DNA of 64,000 bases from Vannielia litorea (GTDB lineage: Bacteria; Pseudomonadota; Alphaproteobacteria; Rhodobacterales; Rhodobacteraceae), in the NCBI RefSeq assembly GCF_900142295.1, contig NZ_FSRL01000001.1:124001-188000 (forward strand). The letters run 5' to 3'. This document shows positions 1 through 9,632 of the stretch, one piece after another. The translations under genes were made by a program, and so were the position numbers. The notes under the pieces were generated by a model. The model did not search any database. It worked only from the letters and a program-made list of their open reading frames with translations, and was not told the DNA's origin. Numbering within the stretch: position 1 is the first letter of the stretch; each line of letters begins with the position of its first letter.

Positions 1-2026
1 CCTTGCGGCCGGTCTCGTCGGTGATCGTCACGGCCTCTTCGATCAGCAGCAGCTCGGGATACCAGGCAAAGACGAAGGGGATGGTGAACATCACGATCCC
101 CACCCGAACGGCGGCAATGCCGGTTCGCATCGGTTCGGTGCGGGTGATTGAGGCCGCGGCGAAGGCGGCAATGGCCACGGGCGGGGTGATCGCCGAGGCC
201 ACCGCGAAGTAGAAGACGAACATATGCGCGGTGAAGAAGCTGACCCCGAGGTTGGCCAGCAGCGGCCCGAGCAGCAGCGCCACGTTCACATAGGCGGGCA
301 CCGTGGGCATCCCCATGCCGAGTATGATGGCGCAGACCATGGCGCATGTGAGCGCCAGCATCAGGTAGACACCGCCCACGATGCGGATCTCGAAGCCAAA
401 GATGTGCATCACCTGGGCCCGTTCGAGCCAGGTGGTAACGGCGCGGGTCAGCTCACCCGTGAGGCCGCTCTCGTTCAGGAAGGCGGCGATGATCGACACC
501 GCGAAGAGCAGCAGAAACAGGCGCGATAGCAGGATGCCGCCATCGGCCAGCGACACCACCACCCTGCGTGGTGCGGCGCGCGTGCCCGGATCGAGAAAGA
601 GCAGCGGCAACAGCACGATCACCGCCCACCACCCGGCCGAGATCGCATCGCCGGTGGCGTTCTGGATCGTCTGGGTCACCGCCGCGGGCAGGATCGAGGC
701 CAGCAGGCCGCTGCCCGCCGTGTCCTTGTTGCCCAGGAGCAGCATCAGGATCGTCAGGATCGGCACGAAGATGATGATCAGGTTGAGCCAGTCCTGCCGG
801 TTCATCACCAGGTCGTCGGGAATGTCGCGCATCGGCTCCACGCGGTCGCGCCGGGCCTGGAACATGACCGCGAGGAAGATCGAGAAGAAGAAGCACAGCG
901 CCGGCAGAAAGGCCGCGGTAATGACCTTGGTGTAGGGCACCGCCGTGAGCGCCACGAGCACGAAGGCCGCAACCCCCATCACCGGTGGCATGATCTGCCC
1001 GCCCGAGGAGGCCGCCGCCTCGACGCCACCGGCGAACTGCGGCGAGAACCCGTTGCGCTGCATCATCGGAATGGTCAGCCGTCCGGTCGAGAGCACGTTG
1101 GTCACCGGCCCGCCGGTGATGGTGCCGAACATCGCGGAAGAGACAACGGCCGCATGAGCCGGCCCGCCGCGCAGGCGACTGGTGGAGAGCACCGCGAGCT
1201 TGATGAGCGAAGTGCCTCCGGCAGAGGTGCCGAAGAGCGCGCCGAGGATCACGTAGGGAAAGACCTGGTTCACCACGATATCCATGAAGCGCCCCATGAA
1301 CCCGTCGGGCGTGATGAATACGTTGGTGGCCTTCTGGATCGCCGCGGCCATTGGGTCTCCGCCGTCCGCGCCGAGCTTGGTCAGCAGGAAGTTGTGGCTG
1401 GAGAGGTCGAACATCCAGATCAGCGCGGTGGCCAGGGTATACAGGACGACCACGGTCGAGACGATGACCAGCGGCAGGCCCCAGACCCGGACGTTGTAGA
1501 GAAAGAAGAGAGTGATGATGACGAAGAGCAGCGGGATCGACCAGATACCGAACCGCGCCTGGCAGGCCGGCACCTCGGCTTCGAGCGAGATCCCGGGGAT
1601 CACGCCGACAGAGCGTTCCGCAGCCTCCTGCATCAGCCGCGCCCGCTCTCCGGTGATCTGGTCTATGAGGCAGACGGAGTCGAGCTCGACCAGGTAGCCC
1701 AGGGCGCCGAGGAAGGCGGCGAAGATCAGGCCCGCGTCGAGCAGGAGGCCAAGCCAGGCGCGCTCGGGCCGCTCCTCCTTCCAGGCGCGGTAGACGCTGG
1801 AGTCGAGCGCCACGATCACCATCATGACGAAGAAGACAGGCGGATAGAAATACTGCGGCGGAAAGCCGGAAATCCGGAAGTAGGGCCGCCCCGTGATCTC
1901 GCGCGCCCAGTCCTGAAGGCCGGGAATCTCGGGCATGGTGTTGATCATGCCGACGATCACGAGGAGCAGGGCAAGCACCAGAGCAATGCGCTGTCCGAGC
2001 GGACGCGTCAGGGAGAGTTGGGTCAT
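1..2026 (-). CDS. TRAP transporter fused permease (4TM/12TM, TAXI-associated), 3' end outside window
   Basis: Integral membrane permease that would use an ion gradient to import the ligand delivered by the TAXI binding protein encoded just upstream. Reverse-strand translation from the ATG complement at 2024-2026 begins MTQLSLTRPLGQRIALVLAL and gives long hydrophobic segments with no break in the parts I translated. Near the window edge it reads IPFVFAWYPELLL, typical of fused DctQM permeases. At least 675 codons are present; the family is about 650-880 residues, so the end is probably just beyond base 1. It lies 59 bp downstream of the binding-protein stop and is surely co-transcribed with it. 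The substrate is unknown; the divergent sulfatase suggests an organosulfur or sulfated acid, which is inference only. Confidence 0.85.
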   Translation of the reverse strand, partial: MTQLSLTRPLGQRIALVLALLLVIVGMINTMPEIPGLQDWAREITGRPYFRISGFPPQYFYPPVFFVMMVIVALDSSVYRAWKEERPERAWLGLLLDAGLIFAAFLGALGYLVELDSVCLIDQITGERARLMQEAAERSVGVIPGISLEAEVPACQARFGIWSIPLLFVIITLFFLYNVRVWGLPLVIVSTVVVLYTLATALIWMFDLSSHNFLLTKLGADGGDPMAAAIQKATNVFITPDGFMGRFMDIVVNQVFPYVILGALFGTSAGGTSLIKLAVLSTSRLRGGPAHAAVVSSAMFGTITGGPVTNVLSTGRLTIPMMQRNGFSPQFAGGVEAAASSGGQIMPPVMGVAAFVLVALTAVPYTKVITAAFLPALCFFFSIFLAVMFQARRDRVEPMRDIPDDLVMNRQDWLNLIIIFVPILTILMLLLGNKDTAGSGLLASILPAAVTQTIQNATGDAISAGWWAVIVLLPLLFLDPGTRAAPRRVVVSLADGGILLSRLFLLLFAVSIIAAFLNESGLTGELTRAVTTWLERAQVMHIFGFEIRIVGGVYLMLALTCAMVCAIILGMGMPTVPAYVNVALLLGPLLANLGVSFFTAHMFVFYFAVASAITPPVAIAAFAAASITRTEPMRTGIAAVRVGIVMFTIPFVFAWYPELLLIEEAVTITDETGRK

Positions 2027-2085
2027 GTTTTCGGGCCTGTCTGGGCGGAGGCGTGGCCGGCTGACCGGCCACGCAGGGTGTCAGG

Positions 2086-3138
2086 TCAGGGGCGCAGGCA
2101 ATCCGCGACGGTGTGGCCCGCATCCTCGAAGGCACGGATTGCGCCGGGGTGCATCTTGATCTGCACCGCACCGCAGGCGCCCTGGCTCACGCCGTCGAGG
2201 TCACCGAAGCTCATCATCGTGAAGGGGCCTCGGGGCGAACCCTCGATGAAGCGGTCCTTGCCCGCGAGGTAGGCCGCGGTGATGTCGTACACGAGCTGCT
2301 CGTCCATCGTGGCGGGCACGATCTGGCCGAAGGCGGTGGCGAAGCTGTCGAAGGTGTCGTCATCGGTGACGATGGTGATGTCGTTGCCGTCATAGGCGGC
2401 GCGCACATCCTCGACCGGCACCGAGTAGGGCGCGTGGCCGGGCGCGGCCAAGATCTGCTGGCCGAGTTCGCTGGCGAGCAGGTCGGAGGGCACATCGTGG
2501 ATGGTGATCCCGCCGACCGCCGCGATGGAGATCTGGCGGCCCGAGGGCAGGCCTTCGGGGATCGTCCAGGCATCGACGCCGCCGCCGGTGATGGTCGACA
2601 CCGTATCGGGCCACTCGTTCTGAATGCCCTCGTAGCCCTCGCCGTCCTTGAGGCCCGACAGCAGTTGGACCATCGCCCGGCCCGAGGTCAGGGCGGCGCC
2701 GCGGGGCGGGCCGTTCCAGATGCGCTTGCCATCGAGCTTGCGGATGTCCTCGATCGGGTTGGAGTTGTAGTAGCCAAGAATCTGGGCCGAACCCGCATTC
2801 CAGAAGATCACCCGCAGGTTCGCGGCCAGCTCGGCGCCCTTCTCGGGGCCGACACCGGCATAGGGCCCGATGCCCTTGGACAGCAGGAAGGGCAGGATCA
2901 GCGGCGCGGGCGCCATGTCGAGCCGGCCCTCGGCCACGGCCTGGACCGAATTTGTCAGCGTCGCGCCCTCGGTGATCTGCAACGTCGCCACGCCGGCGCT
3001 GTCGAGGATCGCGGCGAGGGTCGAGTCGATGTAATGCGGGGTCGAGCCCGCTGTCGTTGTTTCGGCCGTCAGCGTGGCCTGGGCCGTGGCGGCCAGCGGG
3101 GCAAGGGCCAGCGCTGCGCCGAGGAGCGTTTTCTTCAT
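2086..3138 (-). CDS. TAXI family TRAP transporter solute-binding protein
   Basis: Periplasmic ligand-binding subunit (350 aa) of the TRAP transporter whose permease follows downstream. The N-terminus MKKTLLGAALALAPLAATAQA is a Sec signal peptide with likely cleavage after residue 21. The mature part shows the TAXI pattern: TTAGSTPHYIDSTLAAIL near the start, a region recording background ligand (SVQAVAEGRLDMAPAP), and a GAALTSGRAM segment. The start has a good upstream purine stretch (GGGAGGAT) on the minus strand. It is divergent from the MarR-sulfatase pair, which suggests common control of uptake and desulfation. TAXI ligands in other bacteria include glutamate and other acids; the ligand here cannot be read from sequence. 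Confidence 0.9.
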   Translation of the reverse strand: MKKTLLGAALALAPLAATAQATLTAETTTAGSTPHYIDSTLAAILDSAGVATLQITEGATLTNSVQAVAEGRLDMAPAPLILPFLLSKGIGPYAGVGPEKGAELAANLRVIFWNAGSAQILGYYNSNPIEDIRKLDGKRIWNGPPRGAALTSGRAMVQLLSGLKDGEGYEGIQNEWPDTVSTITGGGVDAWTIPEGLPSGRQISIAAVGGITIHDVPSDLLASELGQQILAAPGHAPYSVPVEDVRAAYDGNDITIVTDDDTFDSFATAFGQIVPATMDEQLVYDITAAYLAGKDRFIEGSPRGPFTMMSFGDLDGVSQGACGAVQIKMHPGAIRAFEDAGHTVADCLRP

Positions 3139-3226
3139 GTCGGTTCATCCTCCCTAATCTCGCGCGCCATCCTCCCGGCGCACGGCTCCCCTTTCGGGGC
3201 ATGCAGGTAGAGTTGCAAAATATATA

Positions 3227-3236
3227 TGACTTGTCA
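3227..3236. promoter_or_regulatory. Candidate operator, TGACTTGTCA inverted repeat in MarR/TRAP divergent region
   Basis: The AT-rich gap between the TAXI gene and marR contains TGAC-TT-GTCA directly after an ATATATAT tract, unusual against the GC-rich background. Position and symmetry would suit a MarR dimer. The repeat is short, so the assignment is weak. Confidence 0.3.
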
Positions 3237-3279
3237 CGCATTTAATTTTCGGGCTTTATCAGCGGGGTGGAGGATACCG

Positions 3280-3789
3280 ATGACCGACCCAGCCAAGATC
3301 GACCCGGAGCGGATTCGGGAGAGGCGCAGCCATGAAGACCTCAACGTCTTCTCGCGGCTGCCGGCCGTCTATGCCGCCTCGCGCAGGCAGGGGCAGCAGT
3401 TCTTGCAGTTCGGCGGCGGCATCTCGATCATGGAGTGGCGGGTGCTTTGGGATCTCTGCGAGGCCGGGCCCATGACGATCCGGGACCTGGCCACCATCCA
3501 GCGCGCCGATCACTCGCTGCTGAGCCGGGCGCTGCCGGAGATGAAGCGCAAGGGCTTCGTCACCATGCACCGCGCCCAGCGGGACAAGCGGCAGACCATC
3601 GTGGAGGCGACGACGGAGGGCCGTGCCGCCTATGAGCTGGCCGCGCCGGTGATGGCGCGCCGCAGGGCGGCGCTGCGCGAGGCGCTGACCGAGGAGGAGA
3701 CCCGCAGGTTCATCGACCTGCTGGACCGGGTGGAGATGTTTCTCAACACGCCCGCCGCCGAGATTTTGCAGAAGGACATGGCCGAATGA
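3280..3789 (+). CDS. MarR family transcriptional regulator
   Basis: Winged-helix repressor-like protein of 169 aa. I use the ATG at 3280 rather than an in-frame one at 3226 because GTGGAGG lies 6 bases upstream of it. Residues of roughly 45-115 form the MarR DNA-binding domain, with the segment MTIRDLATIQRADHSLLSRALPEM as helix-turn-helix followed by a wing (KGFVTMHRAQRDKRQ). Its stop overlaps the sulfatase start (ATGA at 3786-3789), so the two are translated together. It is divergent from the TAXI TRAP genes and probably regulates both directions in response to the transported acid. That role is inferred from position only. Confidence 0.88.
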   Translation: MTDPAKIDPERIRERRSHEDLNVFSRLPAVYAASRRQGQQFLQFGGGISIMEWRVLWDLCEAGPMTIRDLATIQRADHSLLSRALPEMKRKGFVTMHRAQRDKRQTIVEATTEGRAAYELAAPVMARRRAALREALTEEETRRFIDLLDRVEMFLNTPAAEILQKDMAE

Positions 3790-5432
3790 CCACCCGCCCC
3801 AACGTGTTCTGGATCATGGCCGACCAGCTCAGGTTCGACTACCTCAGCTGCTACGGCCACCCGCACCTGCACACCCCGCACATCGACGCGCTGGCTGCCC
3901 GGGGCGTGCGCTTCACCAATGCCTATGTGCAGTCGCCGGTTTGCGGCCCCTCCCGGATGTCGGCCTACACCGGTCGCTACGTCCGGTCTCACGGCTCCAC
4001 CTGGAACGGCATGCCGCTCCGTGTGGGCGAACCGACCCTGGGCGACCACCTGCGCGAGGTCGGTGCCCGCGCCGTGCTCGTGGGCAAGACCCACATGACC
4101 GCCGACGCCGAGGGCATGGCCTGGCTCGGCATCGCGCCCGAAAGCGAGATCGGCGTGCGCGTGTCGGAATGCGGCTTCGAACCCTTCGAGCGTGACGACG
4201 GCTTGCACCCCGACAGCGCGCGGCAGAACTGGTCGGCCTACGACGACTACCTCGTCGCCCATGGCTTCTCCTCCGACAATCCGTGGGGGGACTTTGCCAA
4301 TTCCGGCCTCGACGACGATGGCGAGCTGCTCTCGGCCTGGCTGCTCAAGAACTCCCGGCTCCCCGCAAACGTGCCCGAGGAGCATTCCGAGACCGCCTAC
4401 ATGACCGACCGGGCCATGGCCTTCATGGAAGAGGCCGAGGCCGATGGGCGACCCTGGATGTGCCACCTGAGCTACATCAAGCCCCACTGGCCCTACATCG
4501 TGCCCGCACCTTACCACGACATGTACGGCCCGGAGCACATCGTGCCGCCGGTCCGCTCCGAGGCCGAGAAGGCCACCGACCACCCGCTCGTGTCGGCCTA
4601 TCACCAGGCCCGAGTCTGCCGCAGCTTCTCGCGTGACCTCGTCCGCGAGCATGTCATCCCGGCCTACATGGGCCTCATCAAGCAGCTCGATGACCAGCTT
4701 GGGCGGCTTTTTGCATGGATGGAGAAGACGGGCCGCAGCCGGAACACCATCATCGCCGTGACCTCCGACCACGGCGACTACATGGGCGATCACTGGATGG
4801 GCGACAAGGATTTCTACCACGAGATGGCCGTGAAGGTGCCGCTCATCATCCACGATCCGCGCCCGGAGGCCGATGCCACACGCGGCACGGTATCGGAGGA
4901 CCTCGTCGAGATGATCGACCTCGCCCCCACCTTCATGAACGCGCTGGGCTGCAGGCCCAAGCCGCATGTGATCGAGGGGCGCGACCTGACTCCGCTTCTC
5001 CACGGCACCGAGGGCTTTTCCCGCCGCTACGCCATATCCGAGCATGATTACCACTGGTCCGACATGGCCCGCACGCTCGATCAGCCCCAGGAGCATGCCC
5101 ATACCACGATGATCTTCGATGGTCGTTGGAAGTACATCCGCTGCGAGGGCTTCCGCCCCGTTCTCTTTGACCTGGAGACGGATCCGCAGGAGGTGGATGA
5201 CATAGGCGCCTCCGACGCGCCCGAGCATGTCGCCGTGCGCGCCCGGATGGAGGCCGCCTTGCTCGACTGGGCCACCCGCCATCATACCCGCATCACCGCC
5301 ACCCCCGAAGTGCTGGCCCGCCAGAAGCGTGCCGCCGAGACTGGTATTCTCATTGGCTTCTGGGACGAGGCCGAATTCGAGGCCGCTACCGGCAAGGCTT
5401 TCGCCGACCTCAGGCCGACAGGCCGCCCCTAG
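3786..5432 (+). CDS. Type I sulfatase (formylglycine-dependent), cytoplasmic
   Basis: Sulfate-ester hydrolase of the alkaline-phosphatase superfamily, 548 aa. The maturation motif C53-G-P-S-R is present, so Cys53 would be oxidised to formylglycine by an FGE such as the one at 46152. The N-terminal metal site (IMADQLRFD, Asp13 and Gln14) and the later [10 protein letters not shown] metal motif are intact. There is no signal peptide, so it should act in the cytoplasm. The gene overlaps marR by 4 bases. Long insertions in the middle suggest a specific small organic sulfate rather than a polymer, but no substrate can be assigned. It is the only sulfatase of the four outside the 38-63 kb island. 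Confidence 0.92.
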   Translation: MTTRPNVFWIMADQLRFDYLSCYGHPHLHTPHIDALAARGVRFTNAYVQSPVCGPSRMSAYTGRYVRSHGSTWNGMPLRVGEPTLGDHLREVGARAVLVGKTHMTADAEGMAWLGIAPESEIGVRVSECGFEPFERDDGLHPDSARQNWSAYDDYLVAHGFSSDNPWGDFANSGLDDDGELLSAWLLKNSRLPANVPEEHSETAYMTDRAMAFMEEAEADGRPWMCHLSYIKPHWPYIVPAPYHDMYGPEHIVPPVRSEAEKATDHPLVSAYHQARVCRSFSRDLVREHVIPAYMGLIKQLDDQLGRLFAWMEKTGRSRNTIIAVTSDHGDYMGDHWMGDKDFYHEMAVKVPLIIHDPRPEADATRGTVSEDLVEMIDLAPTFMNALGCRPKPHVIEGRDLTPLLHGTEGFSRRYAISEHDYHWSDMARTLDQPQEHAHTTMIFDGRWKYIRCEGFRPVLFDLETDPQEVDDIGASDAPEHVAVRARMEAALLDWATRHHTRITATPEVLARQKRAAETGILIGFWDEAEFEAATGKAFADLRPTGRP

Positions 5433-5467
5433 ACCGCGGCGTCACGTGGGGCGCTCCGTCGCATCGG

Positions 5468-5493
5468 CCCGCCCTGCATCTTGCATGGGCGGG
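5468..5493 (+). terminator. Hairpin downstream of first sulfatase
   Basis: CCCGCCC and GGGCGGG pair, with an inner TGCA/TGCA stem, 36 bases after the sulfatase stop. There is no T-run after it, so it may stabilise the transcript end rather than terminate on its own. Confidence 0.4.
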
Positions 5494-5545
5494 AACCGTC
5501 TCCATATCTCGTTCATTCTCAGATCGAGCGATATCGGAGGCGGAC

Positions 5546-6469
5546 TTGGGCTACGTCAAGACAGCAATGCTCATGGCGGCGATGACCGCACTCTTCATGG
5601 GCGTGGGCTACCTGCTCGGCGGCGCCGGTGGCGCGGTGATCGCGCTTGTGGTCGCGGCCGGCATGAATGCCTTCACCTGGTGGAACTCCGATCGCATGGT
5701 CCTGCGCATGCACAACGCCCAGCCGATCGCGCCGGGCGACCGGCTCGGCCTGCATGCGCTGACCATGGACCTCGCCAGAAACGCCGGGCTCCCCGAACCC
5801 CGGCTCTACCTGATCGACACGCCTCAGCCCAACGCCTTCGCCACCGGGCGCAACCCTGCCAATGCAGCCGTCGCTGTGACCTCCGGCCTGATCCGCAGCC
5901 TGAGCCGCGAGGAGCTGGCCGGGGTGATCGCGCATGAACTGGCCCATATCCGCAACCACGACACTGCGATCATGACTGTCACCGCCACCTTCGCCGGTGC
6001 GATCTCGATGCTTGCCAACTTTGCGCTGTTCTTTGGCGGCTCGCGCGAACGCCTTGGGCTGGTCGGGTCCTTGCTGATGATGTTTCTCGCGCCGATGGCT
6101 GCCGCACTGGTGCAGATGGCGATCAGCCGAACCCGCGAATATGCCGCCGACAAGGCCGGCGCCGAGATCTGCGGCGAGCCTCTGTGGCTGGCTTCCGCGT
6201 TGGAAAAGATCGCCTCCGGCGCCGCGCGCATCGACAATGACGCGGCCGAGCGCAACCCGGGGACCGCGCATATGTTCATCGTCAACCCGCTGCACGCCTA
6301 CAAACGCGACAATCTCTTTGCCACGCACCCCGCGACAGAGAACCGCGTGGCCGCGCTGCGCGCGATGGCCTCGCAAACCCGGCCCACGGCGCCTTCTGCC
6401 CGCCAGCCGATCACGGCGAGCCGCATACCAAATGTCGGGAGACGTCGGCGCGGTGGCCCTTGGACCTGA
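5546..6469 (+). CDS. htpX: M48 family zinc metalloprotease, HtpX-like
   Basis: Inner-membrane protease of the HtpX type (307 aa), which degrades damaged membrane proteins. It starts at a TTG preceded 5 bases upstream by GGAGG. Two N-terminal membrane helices (residues about 5-24 and 26-42) precede the catalytic motif HELAH at 130-134; a further helix pair follows, and the third zinc ligand lies in [12 protein letters not shown]. The C-terminus is Arg/Pro-rich and ends RRRRGGPWT. The gene stands alone between the sulfatase and a 450-base gap. Length and order of motifs match HtpX of Rhodobacteraceae. Confidence 0.92.
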   Translation: MGYVKTAMLMAAMTALFMGVGYLLGGAGGAVIALVVAAGMNAFTWWNSDRMVLRMHNAQPIAPGDRLGLHALTMDLARNAGLPEPRLYLIDTPQPNAFATGRNPANAAVAVTSGLIRSLSREELAGVIAHELAHIRNHDTAIMTVTATFAGAISMLANFALFFGGSRERLGLVGSLLMMFLAPMAAALVQMAISRTREYAADKAGAEICGEPLWLASALEKIASGAARIDNDAAERNPGTAHMFIVNPLHAYKRDNLFATHPATENRVAALRAMASQTRPTAPSARQPITASRIPNVGRRRRGGPWT

Positions 6470-6922
6470 CGGTAGGGGTGCCTGCCCACTCTGGCCGCGA
6501 GAGCGGACCGAGGGCGTTGCGGCCTTTCGGCACGCGATCGACAGAGTGGCGTGGCGATGCGGCGAACCTTCGCGGTTCTCATGCCGCCGGAAGATACGAG
6601 TGAGACAGGCGGCATCGCCAAAGCCCCTTCTGAGACCGATCTCCGCCCCCTGAAGGTTCGTCGTCACCGGTAGGGCCTTGGCCTCTCTCATCACCCTGCG
6701 CTGGAACCGGGCGGGCTGGAAGGCGCCGATGGGGCAGCGTGCCTCTTGGCTTCCAGCGTTGCCATCAGCAAGTCGCTGCACCGGTTCTGGCCGGACGGAG
6801 CCCAGATCGGCCTTGAAAACACCGGTTCGGTGAAAGGCGCATAGGTGCGCATGTCGTCATCGGCGATCTGGGCAGGGAGATCTCGGAAGAAGCATCACGC
6901 TGAACCATCTTGGCAACCGGCG
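6470..6922 (-). pseudogene. Gap with possible decayed AraC-type regulator fragment
   Basis: No intact gene is supported in these 453 bases. On the minus strand, translation of about 6550-6781 gives a stretch resembling the C-terminal double helix-turn-helix of AraC proteins: RFQRRVMREAKALP followed about 15 residues later by EIGLRRGFGDAACLTRIFRR. Neighbouring frames continue the similarity only in pieces and contain stops. This looks like a frameshifted remnant. The match is by eye to a short motif and may be chance. Confidence 0.25.
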
Positions 6923-7741
6923 TCAGGCCTCGTTGCCGCCGCGGTCCATGGCGGTGTGGTCGTTATGCATGGACTCTCTCCTCCCACCGGATTTTTGGCT
7001 TTGACGTGCAGGGTCGATCTCGCGCGCAAGGTCGGAGGCCGCCTTCACGAGAAGTCCGGCAGCTCGGGCCTGCACATCGGCCCCAAATCGGCCCAGCGTT
7101 CCGAAGGCCGACACCGTCAGAACCGTGCGTTCACCCGCGATCACCGGCACGGAAACGGCGGCGATGTCGGGCTCGTTGTCACCGCGATTCACTGCGTGGC
7201 CCGCCGCGCGGATACCCTCCAGCAGCGGCTCGATCTCTGCGAGGCTCGCCCGAGAAATGCCCTGCACCCTGGCCCAGACCTGCCGGTCGCGTGGGGTCAT
7301 CCCGGCGAGAAAGAGCCGCCCCTGCGCGGTGGTGAGCATCGGCAGGGTGGTGCCGGTGCGGATGTTCACCGATATCGGCCTGTCAGCCTGGCTCACGGCC
7401 ACGCAAAGCGGGCCGCGCGGCGTGTACCGGCAGGCCATTACCGACTCCTCCAGCGCCTGCCGCAATCGGTCGAGCGTGGCTTGGAGGCTGCGGGGCAGGG
7501 GAGCCAGATCTTCTGCCATCCGGCCGAGGCGGGCAAGCCGCGGGCCAGGGGCGAAACTCCCGCGACGCACCGCCGTCAGCACGTTCGCGGCGTCGAGCGT
7601 GGCGAGGAACCTGTGCGCCGTGGCATGCGACAACCGCAGCTCCCGCGCCACCACCTCCGTCGTCAGCTCGCGGCGAGTGTCGTCGAAGAGATCCAGCACG
7701 TCGAAGGCTTTCATCACGGAGAGATTGATCGGGGTGGCCAT
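6923..7741 (-). CDS. IclR family transcriptional regulator
   Basis: Regulator of 272 aa. I place the start at the ATG complement 7739-7741 (MATPINLSVMKAFDVLDLF), the usual N-terminus for the family, with GGAGA upstream; the longer reading adds 41 residues of non-conserved sequence. The N-terminal winged helix-turn-helix covers about residues 8-65 (ELTTEVVARELRLSHATAHRFLATL). The effector-binding domain follows (VMACRYTPRGPLCVAV to ERTVLTVSAFG). It is divergent from the ThDP enzyme gene, which it probably controls. The ligand is unknown. Confidence 0.9.
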   Translation of the reverse strand: MATPINLSVMKAFDVLDLFDDTRRELTTEVVARELRLSHATAHRFLATLDAANVLTAVRRGSFAPGPRLARLGRMAEDLAPLPRSLQATLDRLRQALEESVMACRYTPRGPLCVAVSQADRPISVNIRTGTTLPMLTTAQGRLFLAGMTPRDRQVWARVQGISRASLAEIEPLLEGIRAAGHAVNRGDNEPDIAAVSVPVIAGERTVLTVSAFGTLGRFGADVQARAAGLLVKAASDLAREIDPARQSQKSGGRRESMHNDHTAMDRGGNEA

Positions 7742-7788
7742 GCAGTCGTTCTCCAGGGGCGCATATTGACTCACCTTGCCGCTCAGCC

Positions 7789-7820
7789 TCATTATCTGCA
7801 AATAGAATCTCACATAATGA
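7789..7820. promoter_or_regulatory. Inverted repeat between iclR-type gene and ThDP enzyme gene
   Basis: TCATTAT (7789-7795) and ATAATGA (7814-7820) form a 7-bp inverted repeat with an 18-base AT-rich spacer in the 100-bp divergent promoter region. It could be the IclR operator or overlap the promoters. Assigned by position and symmetry only. Confidence 0.35.
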
Positions 7821-7841
7821 AATAACAGGGCGGCAGGGCGC

Positions 7842-9572
7842 ATGAAGGATGGTTCTTCGATCACTGCGGGCGGAGCGATCTTCGGGAAACTGAAGGCGCT
7901 GGGCGTCGACTATGTCTTCGCCAACTCGGGCACCGACTTTCCGCCGATCATCGAAGGCCTGGTGGAGGCCCGCCGGGCCGGGCTCGACCTGCCCACGCCC
8001 GTCACCGTGCCTCATGAGCACGCGGCGGTCTCGATGGCGCACGGCTACTGGCAGGTGACCGGCCGGCCACAGGCGGTGCTTCTGCACACCAACGTGGGCC
8101 TGTCCAACGGGGCGACGGCCGCGATCAACGCATGGTGCGACCAGGTGCCGATGATTCTCATGTCGGGCCGAACCCCGGTGACAGAGCACAGCCGCTTCGG
8201 CGCGCGCACCGTGCCGATCGGTTGGGGGCAGGAAATGTTCGACCAGGAGGCGCTGATCCGCGAGACGACGAAGTGGAACTACGAACTGCGCTTCCCCGAC
8301 CAGATTTCGGAGTTGATGGACCGCGCCTGGGCGATCGCCAATTCGACGCCCAAGGGTCCGGTCTACCTGAGCCTGCCCCGCGAGGTGCTGTGCGAGCCCT
8401 GCCCTCGGGCCGGTCTGGAGGCCCCCTCGCGCATCTCCCCGGTCGTCAGCGCGCCGGACAGGGCGGCGTTGGTACGGGCTGCCGAGGCGCTGGCACGGGC
8501 CGAGAACCCGCTGATCATTGCCCAGCGTGGCGCAGGCAGTGAGGCAGGTTTTGCGGCGCTCGCCAACCTGTGCGAGGCCCACGCCTTCCCGCTCTCGCAT
8601 TACTGGTCGAACCAGCTCGCCATGCCACTCTCGCACCCGATGCAGATCGGTGCCGACCCGGGCCCCTGGCTTGCCGAGGCAGATGTGGTGCTGGTGCTCG
8701 ATGCTTTGGCACCCTGGTTCCCCGACAAGGTGCGGCTGCGCGAGGATGCGACCGTTATCATGGCGGGTCCCGACCCGCTCTTTTCCCGGACACCCGTGCG
8801 AAACTTTCCTGCGGCAATCACTCTCGCCGGACCTGTCGACCGGGTCATCGAAGATCTTGCACGGGCGCTGGAGGCGGAGCCGACTGACGCCGAAGGCACC
8901 GCCGCGCGTCGCGCCCGCATCACTGGCGCCTCTTCGAAAGCCCGCGCCCAGGCCGTTTCCGTCGCCGAAGCGGGTGCGGCTTCGCCGATGAGCAAGGAGT
9001 GGGTCAGCCTTTGCCTCGGCCGCGCGATCAAGGCGCAAGCCCGGCAAGGCCGACGCGCCACCGTGTTTCATGAGCTGGGCTGCCCGCTCATGCCGCTCGA
9101 TCTGGAGCAACCCGACAGCTACTTTCAGGAGCCTCATTCCGGCGGCCTCGGATGGGGCTTGCCTGCGGCCATCGGGGCGCAGCTTGCGCATCCCGACCGG
9201 CTCATCTTTGCTACCATGGGCGACGGCAGCTATATGTTCGCCAATCCGACCGCCTGTCATCTTGTCGCCGAGGCGCAGGCGGCTCCGGTGATCGTGTTGG
9301 TTCTCAACAACGAAGAATGGGGGGCCGTGCGGCACTCGGTCGAGGGGCTCTATCCCGCGGGCGCGGCACGGGCGGCCAACGAGGTGCCGCTCACGTCGCT
9401 GCGCCCCAGCCCCGACTTCACCCGCACCGCCGAGGCGAGCCGGGCCTGGACCGCGACCGTAACCAGTGGCGCCGATCTGCCCTCTACTCTGGAGCGCGCC
9501 ATCCAAGTCGCCACCACCGAGCGGCGGCAAGTTCTGCTCAACATCGCCATCGCCCGAACCGCGCCGCACTGA
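7842..9572 (+). CDS. Thiamine-diphosphate-dependent enzyme, acetolactate synthase/benzoylformate decarboxylase family
   Basis: 576 aa enzyme with the three-domain ThDP fold. The activating glutamate is Glu59 in PHEHAA. The C-terminal cofactor motif runs from GDGSYMFANP to VLNNEEWG. It lacks features that would fix it as an anabolic acetolactate synthase, no small subunit is adjacent, and the single-gene context under an IclR regulator points to a catabolic 2-oxo-acid decarboxylase or carboligase. The FAD-like middle domain is probably vestigial, as in most non-AHAS members. The exact substrate is not predictable. Confidence 0.85.
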   Translation: MKDGSSITAGGAIFGKLKALGVDYVFANSGTDFPPIIEGLVEARRAGLDLPTPVTVPHEHAAVSMAHGYWQVTGRPQAVLLHTNVGLSNGATAAINAWCDQVPMILMSGRTPVTEHSRFGARTVPIGWGQEMFDQEALIRETTKWNYELRFPDQISELMDRAWAIANSTPKGPVYLSLPREVLCEPCPRAGLEAPSRISPVVSAPDRAALVRAAEALARAENPLIIAQRGAGSEAGFAALANLCEAHAFPLSHYWSNQLAMPLSHPMQIGADPGPWLAEADVVLVLDALAPWFPDKVRLREDATVIMAGPDPLFSRTPVRNFPAAITLAGPVDRVIEDLARALEAEPTDAEGTAARRARITGASSKARAQAVSVAEAGAASPMSKEWVSLCLGRAIKAQARQGRRATVFHELGCPLMPLDLEQPDSYFQEPHSGGLGWGLPAAIGAQLAHPDRLIFATMGDGSYMFANPTACHLVAEAQAAPVIVLVLNNEEWGAVRHSVEGLYPAGAARAANEVPLTSLRPSPDFTRTAEASRAWTATVTSGADLPSTLERAIQVATTERRQVLLNIAIARTAPH

Positions 9573-9632
9573 GGCAACCATTGGCGCGGCTCGTGGCAAT
9601 GGCGCACGCCGGCAGCCGCCCTTGCAAGCTGG

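Noticed and set aside
453..2171. Long minus-strand reading frame (572 codons) over the TRAP permease
   Set aside because: It is Arg/Pro/His-rich without any family pattern and lies out of frame with the true permease, which translates as a clean membrane protein from 2026 to the window edge.
3630..5285. 551-codon minus-strand frame opposite the first sulfatase
   Set aside because: A GC-rich shadow of the sulfatase; Gly/His/Val-rich with no recognisable domain.
7383..9599. 738-codon minus-strand frame opposite the ThDP enzyme
   Set aside because: Composition is typical of antisense shadow frames, and it overlaps two well-supported genes.
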